NCBI GenBank assembly: GCA_022592435.1
Contig: JABYQS010000018.1
Span: 327,177 to 391,176, forward strand
DNA length: 64,000 nucleotides
Source: Cerioporus squamosus
Taxonomy: Eukaryota > Basidiomycota > Agaricomycetes > Polyporales > Polyporaceae
Direction: 5' to 3'
Shown here: positions 57,467-64,000 of the stretch, piece after piece
Position numbering within the stretch: the stretch's first letter is position 1
Layout: each line of letters begins with the position of its first letter
The notes under the pieces: generated by a model
What the model was told of the DNA's origin: nothing
What the model saw: only the letters and a program-made list of their open reading frames with translations
Database searches by the model: none
Position numbers and translations under genes: made by a program

Positions 57467-58774
57467 AAAATCTACAACTGGTTCAACAACCACAAGAACC
57501 GCTCCCACGACACGTTCACGCTCCCCCCGAGATTGCCGCAGAGCTCACGAAGGGAGGCCGTAAGCGTAGCTCGCAAGCTCGGGAGGTGTGGATTTGCATG
57601 TTCTACGACGACGAGAAGAAGGCCTTGGTTGGCACGGCGTTCAAGGCCGAACGCACAAGACTTGGCTGCAAGCTGACCCGCCAGGAGCGCGGCACATTCA
57701 GTCGCACTCGCATCGACGCGTACTTCGATGCCGCCTCCCCAGAGGAGCTCGCCGAGGTCAACGCCGAGCTCGAGTGCGAGAAGGAAGCCCGCCTCAACCC
57801 TCCGCCCGCGTTGGCGGATGTCTCAGCTGCACGGACGCCCCAGGAGTACCAGAAGTAAGTCAAGCTCATGCTCTGCCTTTCACGGTGTCGCACATCTTGC
57901 TGACGATGTCTTCTTAGCGCCATCGATGGCGCCGACGGTGCCCTCGAGAAACTCGTTGTGCCAGTCGCTGCCCAAAGCGGTTACTGCATTTCAGTCTTCG
58001 GTGCGGGTCCCTGCCCCCGCCAAGCCGGCGTGATTCATAGTTTCTTGTAAGTGCCCTCGCTCCTCATGCATGCTCTGTTTATTGATGGCATGCGCAGTGT
58101 CCATTTCGGCACGAACATGCTCGGCCACAGTCTTTCTGAAGCCACTGCGGACTTCAGAGACAAGTTCCTCAAGCCGATGGTACATTTTGCCAAAGGATGC
58201 TTCCGTAAGTGGACATTTTGTCTCACGCCCACGCAAATGTGGACTCACCTCGCTCGGCTACTCCAGCCAGGACATGAGCCAGACGATGTTCTCCACGGGA
58301 GGCTTGGTTGACTGGTTCACGAACCAGCTAGCTGACTCGCTCGCGCCCACCGCACCCTTCACACCCGCCGCACCTGTCGCACCTGTCGCGCCCGCCATGC
58401 CTGCCGCGCCCATCATGCCCGCCACGCCCATCATGTCTGTTGCGCCCATTGCACCCGTTGCACCCGTTGCACCCGCTGCACCCATCGTGCCCATCGCACC
58501 CGTTGCGCCCGCTGGGCCACCGGAGGAAGTCTTTGGATGGCCGAGGCGAGAGCATCGTCTTCCGGGCCGTTATGCTAGCCAGGCTCCTCCCGTGCGCAAG
58601 GCTGGCAAGGCTGCTGCTGGTGGCAAGGGTGGCAAAGGTGGCAAGGGCAGCAAGGCTAGCAAGGCCGCCGCTGGTGATAAAGCTGCCAAGACTCCCGCGG
58701 ATGGCAAATGTACCAACAAGCGTGTCGCTACTGAGCCTGCTGGGAACACCTCACGCCGCAAGCGACGCCGGTAG
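57467..58774 (+). CDS. Transposon-linked dispersed basidiomycete gene, 5' end incomplete
   Basis: After a splice acceptor (ACTTAG) the frame reads [17 protein letters not shown], then across a C6 run (57523-57528, frame change) [31 protein letters not shown] and [19 protein letters not shown]. An intron at about 57855-57917 leads to [20 protein letters not shown], and another to [29 protein letters not shown]. The C-terminal part holds a long Ala-Pro-Val/Ile-Met repeat from 9-base units (58350-58510), a Gly-Lys-rich repeat and a basic end NTSRRKRRR, a likely nuclear signal. From memory, proteins of this layout occur in many copies in basidiomycete genomes near DNA transposons; their role is unknown. 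The first exons are missing or too diverged to find. The frame change may be a base-count error. Confidence 0.6.
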
Positions 58775-61740
58775 GTCATGCCACGCCGCCACTTGTATGA
58801 CTGGAGTCCTTATGTATATATGTTGTCTTGTCGATGTCCTTGTCGCGCCACGTAGAGCTTCTGATGTGTTTCTGGTTCGTCTCTGTCTCGTACTTTGACC
58901 CTGTGGCGTCTTGTTCTTGCAACCTCTTGTTCTCGCCCATCTTGTAGTTCTTGTAAGCAGCAATGATAAGATCGTTTTAATAATGTCCTGGAGTGCTTTC
59001 GTGGGTATCAATAAGCGGCAAACAAGCCCATACTTACCTCTACTTGATGTGGTAACACTGGACTTTCACCACGACATAATGGAAACTCTCTGCACCTTTC
59101 TTACTCCAACAACACAAGATACATGGGAACTTATGCCTCCATCTACTCGCGACGCATGGCCCATACACGAAGACATATATCGGAAAACAAACAAACCAGG
59201 GCGAGGAGGTGGAAATATAGCCACGTGTATCGACCCTAAAGCCTGACCCTAGCCTGGGGGTGAGGCTATCCCCAAGCACGTGGATGCTGCCCGTAACCTG
59301 ACCATTGATTTCAATCCCCGCAGCGCTGGGCTGCCACCCAAGGGCCCTGGGACTTTTGGAGGCCGGATATAGCAGGGCGGGGCGGGGTGAAGGCCTACCC
59401 AAAGGGGGAAGGAGCCTGCGCCCCAGCGGGGAGGGCGTCTGCATGCCGAATCTAGCAGGGGGTGGGCGTGGCGCGTCCTGCATTTGATACATCGAGAGCA
59501 CTGCTCTGGATACATTGAGAGCAGCGTGTTCTAACAAGAGCACCTGATGGATCAGCCATCTGCTCTAATGAGAGTCTGTCAATGTATCAATATGACAGTA
59601 TAGCCTGCATGTGGAGACACGTCAGCAGATGCTGAGGAGGTTTCAGGATGGTACAAGCAGATCCTGTGCGTTGCCCGTCAGTCAGCTAACGCGACTACCT
59701 CCTGCCCCCCTCCCATCTCCGATAGCAAGCTCACCTCTCGAGTTACGATTACGATGTTGATGCTCTCAATATCGCCTCTCATGCACCCGACTTCCGTTAC
59801 CGTCACATGAGATTCCGATGAGTTTCATCTCATGCCGGGCTGGCCACGTCATGTCTGGACGAGACTCTTGCTGATGCTTCTCTTGCAGGCAAGGATCCGG
59901 CATTGAGCAGCCATAGCGTGGCTCCCGGATGCCATACGATGACGATCACGGTGAGCATCAGTGCGCTCGCTGTCAGTAACGCAGGAGGACTCACCCTTCC
60001 CACAGTGTGAGGCAGGATACTGAAAATCATCCGCTGCAGAAACGCCTTTTCGAATGTCTTTCGACGTTTGTCATGCTCGGTGAATGCCTGGTGCTGACTG
60101 ACACGATGTGCACCCGCAGAAAAACTTGTAGGTCAAAGGGACGTGATTGTCCCGGACGGGCTAAAGTATCCTTGTTTTCGCGTGCGCTTAGGCCCCGAAT
60201 CAGTGAAAGTTAAGCCCGCCCGGGAACTTCTCGTCCCTTTCACTGCCCAGTTTTTCATAGCTGGTGCACGTCGTGTGAACGGTTACGCTCTTAACACAAT
60301 TGGGCCATGCGGGGAGGATATATATTGGTAGTCACAGCTGACGCACACGTACTGCTCCGTAGTAGACGCTCCCGGCCGCTTTCTCCAGACCTGCGCCATA
60401 CTCACAAGGCACGTTTGCTTGCCTCTCCCGAAATTGACGGCAGGCACGCGTGCGCCCTTGAGCGCACATGGCCCTACGAGAACTGTTTCAGGTGGGCTTG
60501 ACGCGCAAGTAATTGGAGCGGGTTGAGGATGGACAAGGTCGTGTGCGGCTCCCAGATCAATGCCGCCTTGCGAAGTCTTCGATCCCCGATGCTTATCCAG
60601 ATACCACCGACGCGATAAACAGCGCTGCTTGATGCCCGTGGTATCGTGTCTGTACTCGCCGGAGGGCGATTTGCTTGGGGCGCGGGATCTGAGCGAGGTA
60701 GAGGGCGCGGGTGGTAAGTTGACACGAGTATGCCGGCAGCGAGAGAGTGAGCGAGGGAACGGGCAGAGGATGCGAGAAGCATGGGCCAAGGGCGGCGGAG
60801 AGCCGGGACGCAGGGTGGTGGGCATCCGCGGGGCATGGGTGTAGTCCGCTAATGACTGCTGGGAGAAACAACAGGGCGAAGTCCTGCCGGAGCAGAAGAT
60901 GATTCACGGCTGTGGTATTGACGAAGACTGATGGGCCGGCTATGGCGTCTTCGACGTGCAGTCGCAGGAGTGGGGTGAAGCATAGACAAGAGAACGATGT
61001 AGCGAAGGAGTGGAAGGCGGACTTCAATACGACATCGTAGTAGACGAGCGTGCTCCTCTGCTGGAACGCGTGTAGATGATACCCACTATGTACGCTGACT
61101 TCTTACGTATGGCATGCGAGAAGACGCGGTCTTCTGCCGCGCACGGCGAGGCGGGGGCGGGGGGATACGAGATGATGGCTGGAGCGACAGCGAAGCCCGG
61201 GGCGCACGACAAATGTGAGCTTTGGTGAGTAGTGCGTACTTCGCAAAGGGACATAGCGAGGACGCACCTAGAGGATAACAACCTCGGACGCTTCCAACCA
61301 ACGCGATGCCAGCTCTACACGCAAGCCCTTCGTGTCCTGCTGCGAGCGTGGGACGAGCTGCAGTGATAAATAATATAGCTTTGTAATAAGAATATGGCAG
61401 TAGTTGATCGCACGTACTGTCTGGTGAAGCGACAGGCAATCTTCCATAGCTATGGTTGCGCATGCTTGCAGTTGGAGATGGATCTTGATGATTGGTATTT
61501 ATGGTTAATGAGAAACCTTACCAACCAAGCGACGGAAAGCAGCATACCAATCATTTGTTCCACACATGCAGCCCGAGCACAGCCATGTGTACAAGCTACG
61601 AGATACGAACCGCGAGAAGTCGTACTACTGAGTTATGCGTCATCGGCATCGTCTTCGCCTACTCGTCGGCTGGAACCGGAAGATAGAAGCTGGCGAGTGT
61701 GCGCCCCCAACATTTCCGTAAGACAAACGCCAGCCTGACA
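58775..61740. other. No gene firmly supported
   Basis: A possible two-exon piece lies at about 60010-60331 (HPLQKRLFECLSTFVML, then after an intron RDVIVPDGLKYPCFRVRLGP and FFIAGARRVNGYALN), unrecognised. GC-rich stretches at 59240-59480 have purine-rich strands. The 14-mer GCATTTGATACATC occurs at both 57446 and about 59480, perhaps marking a transposon unit around the gene at 57467. Frames at 60283-61463 overlap on both strands without motif. Confidence 0.4.
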
Positions 61741-62300
61741 CGTGAAGACACGGTTGGGTCAGTCGATGGAAATCAGCAAAGGAGGACGCGCGTACCAGTC
61801 TTGGACATGGGACGCGATAGGATGGTTGGCTACATGGTTGTTCTGCAGGAGGTGAGCACACAGTCGAGGCAAATAGCGAAAGACTCACGGGGTTGTAGAG
61901 GAGTAGACCAGCGTGAATGGCGGCAAGATTGCCAGTGGGGTAAAGAGCGCCGGGAATGTTGGGCACGACAGCGAATCCGATGTGAAGCATGACCTGTTAG
62001 CGTTAAGTTAAAGGCTATACTTAATCAGAGTAGAGATACGCACCCTACGGAACTCCCCGTAGCTCACATTCCAACGATCGGCGACATCAGTGGCGAAGAT
62101 CGAGGCGAGGACCTGCAACGGGCGTCGGTAAGCCAACTGCGATGACGGCGAGGAAGGAATACGCGCCATGAAGTCGCGCCAGGTGATCGTAATGAGAACT
62201 ACCATGACTACGAAGAGCAATGTGTGAAGCGAGAGAGGACGAGTTAAAGGCGAGCAGATGGGCCTGTTGTGGTCGCGGAGAAGTCGCAAAGCGCCTACCA
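61741..62300 (-). CDS. Possible membrane-protein exons
   Basis: Three minus-strand exons fit in phase. The first ends at 62044 and carries a membrane helix (LHTLLFVVMVVLITITW) and DVADRWNVSYGEFRRV. After a 48-bp intron, 61993-61888 encodes VMLHIGFAVVPNIPGALYPT and NLAAIHAGLLLYNP. A further exon reads NNHVANHPIASHVQDW. The upstream part (to 62865) is open but not protein-like to my eye. The pattern suggests the C-terminal part of a multi-pass or single-pass membrane protein; the family is not recognised. Confidence 0.35.
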
Positions 62301-64000
62301 TCCGAATCGGGCAAGTACGCCGTATGCGCCGGGCGTCTACAACGATACGACACGAAATATCGGTCGACAGGCGTACGACCTGCAGGGCCCACTTCGTACC
62401 TAACGGACGGACTATGCGTGCGTAAGATGGGGAGAATGGGGAAGAGAAAGGGAGGAGAGCTCGCCGAAGTGGGCAGGGGTCCCGTTGTCGAGTGCGAGCG
62501 AGTAACATTGAGGAGGACCTGGGCGGCACCGTGTGCAACGTCGCCTTGCTGCCTGGGTCGCACCAGCGCGGAACCTTCCACATAATGAAATTGCAAACCA
62601 CCCCGAGCTGCGAGCAATTAGCTTGTCGTCGTCGGCCTTGTAGTTCTGCGTGAGCTGAAACCCCCCTCCTCCTTAAGAACGCACGAGCGGTTCGCAATGA
62701 CGATGAGCTTCGACTCGTCGGCGATGATGCACGATGTCGGAGCCGGATGCGTTCTGGATACACATCGCGGCCATGTCGGACGTGGCCTGGATCAGAGGAC
62801 GGACGAGAGCTTGAACTTGACGAGAAGGCTATTGTGCTTCGCCCTGCACGCTCACTTCTGTCCATCAGGATGAGCGCATCAGACTGGATGGCGGAGTATG
62901 TTGAGGATGTTGGCTTCGCTCACAGTAGCGGACTTGCGCCGGTTGAGTGGCGCATCATGCTATCAGCGGCCGCTAGAGATGGGATCGAGGAGGAGGAAAC
63001 GATGGAGCCGGGGCAGACTGGAGCGTTGCCGATCGTCGGTCGATGAGTACGAAGAGCTTCTCGAAAGGTTCGAGCGTGCCGCGGTGTAGGCAGAGTTCTT
63101 CAATTCTGCAGCATTGACGCGTCCATTTCGACGGCCTCAAACCGGGAGTCGACGTCGAGTGCAGTCAGGACATTTGCAAGGTGCACGCATACCACGGGAT
63201 TGGTGACAGACACCTGAGATACGATGTTGTCAGTGAGAGGCCCGAAAGGTACATGCCCTCCTGATGCTTACGCCTGAACTATTGGGAAATCACTTACATG
63301 TCGAGACGTTTGTCGAATTCCTCCCTCTCCACGTATCCTGGATGGCCTAACGCCAGAACGTCAAGGGGCTGCAGGAGTAGCGAAGACGACGCTGTGGAGG
63401 GCGCCGCGGAAACAGGCTGTTTCTTTTAGATGAGGGCCGTTGAGGATATATGACAGATGTTCTCAGCGCGAGAGGATGTCGGAGGAAGCAAAAGTTACTC
63501 ACAGCCTCGCATGTGGTCACCGCGTACGAAATGCGGATGTATGGGATGTATGACTACTGTCAAGGAGGGGGAGCACCGTGGAGATTCAGTTGATGGCGGA
63601 ATGCGCGACGAGCGAAAGGAGGGGCGCACAAAATCTGTACGCATGTGGTTCTAGGCGATATTGCCGGAGTAACAGGACTGGTCTAGCCCCGTAGCTATGA
63701 ACAGAACGTTGCGTGCCATCCTGTTTGAAGACGTCAGCCGAATAAAACAAGGCACAGGTCCGTGTTCTGTCAGATGCATGCCGACCATGTCAAGGACATT
63801 AATTGCAACATAGCGAACACGGGAACGTGGGCGGGCGAGATCTAAAGAGGTCGACTGCGATGCCTGTGCGATGGCGACAGCTGTGCGGTCAGAGCGTCAG
63901 CAAACATGAACTGTTCAACGCAGAAAGGTATCGCACATATCGATGATGAGTAGATCGACGTAGTGCGGTTTCGATAACTGCGGAAGCGCGGTTGCGCCCA
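62301..64000. other. No gene firmly supported
   Basis: On the minus strand 63420-63106 shows protein-like pieces (LLQPLDVLALGHPGYVEREE, TNPVVCVHLANVLTALDVDS, FEAVEMDASML) separated by a likely intron, possibly the C-terminus of a gene entering from the right. I do not recognise it. The rest holds only short frames. Confidence 0.35.

Overview
The window reads as nuclear DNA of a filamentous basidiomycete, most likely an Agaricomycete of the Polyporales type. The reasons are GC-rich, gene-sparse sequence, genes split by many 49-70 bp introns, and families typical of that group: a MYND-finger repeat protein, a BTB protein, Plavaka-like and hAT transposases, and a dispersed transposon-linked gene. 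No bacterial operons, rRNA, convincing tRNA or CRISPR array were seen. All gene models are read by eye from reading frames and splice signals, so exon limits are provisional. Family names come from memory of conserved motifs, not from a search.

Left part (1-16.3 kb): a partial Plavaka-like DNA transposon on the minus strand runs off the left edge. Next to it are a lone hAT end and the C-terminal piece of another transposase. A thinly coding stretch follows, then a minus-strand MYND-finger gene (8.8-11.1 kb, with one frame break), a BTB-domain gene (13.0-13.8 kb) and an unrecognised 184-codon gene (14.3-14.9 kb). At 15.2-16.3 kb lies one arm of a large inverted duplication that carries a GC-rich satellite.

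Middle (16.3-34.7 kb): between the two inverted arms sit a RING/coiled-coil gene (17.9-18.8 kb), a small unknown gene (22.6-23.3 kb) and a gene with two homeodomain-like units (26.1-26.7 kb). The second arm, with about 2 kb of 154-bp satellite repeats, spans 28.15-30.83 kb. It is followed by two paralogous three-exon genes (31.0-31.7 and 34.0-34.7 kb) that share intron positions.

Right-middle (36-47 kb): three broken copies of housekeeping-type genes lie here: a truncated dynamin-like VPS1, an epsin (ENTH plus UIMs) and an old-yellow-enzyme oxidoreductase. Two unrecognised multi-exon genes are transcribed away from each other at 40.8 and 41.8 kb.

Transposon block (47.4-58.8 kb): a 6,337-bp hAT element (48151-54487) with inverted ends and a perfect 8-bp target duplication is inserted inside the coding sequence of an older hAT element. 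It carries a transposase gene with a frameshift and a substituted first catalytic Asp, plus a second, opposite-strand gene of unknown function. Another transposon-linked gene lies at 57.5-58.8 kb. From 58.8 kb to the end I see no gene I can name. Several single-base frame breaks may be real decay or may be sequence errors; this matters for every pseudogene call here.
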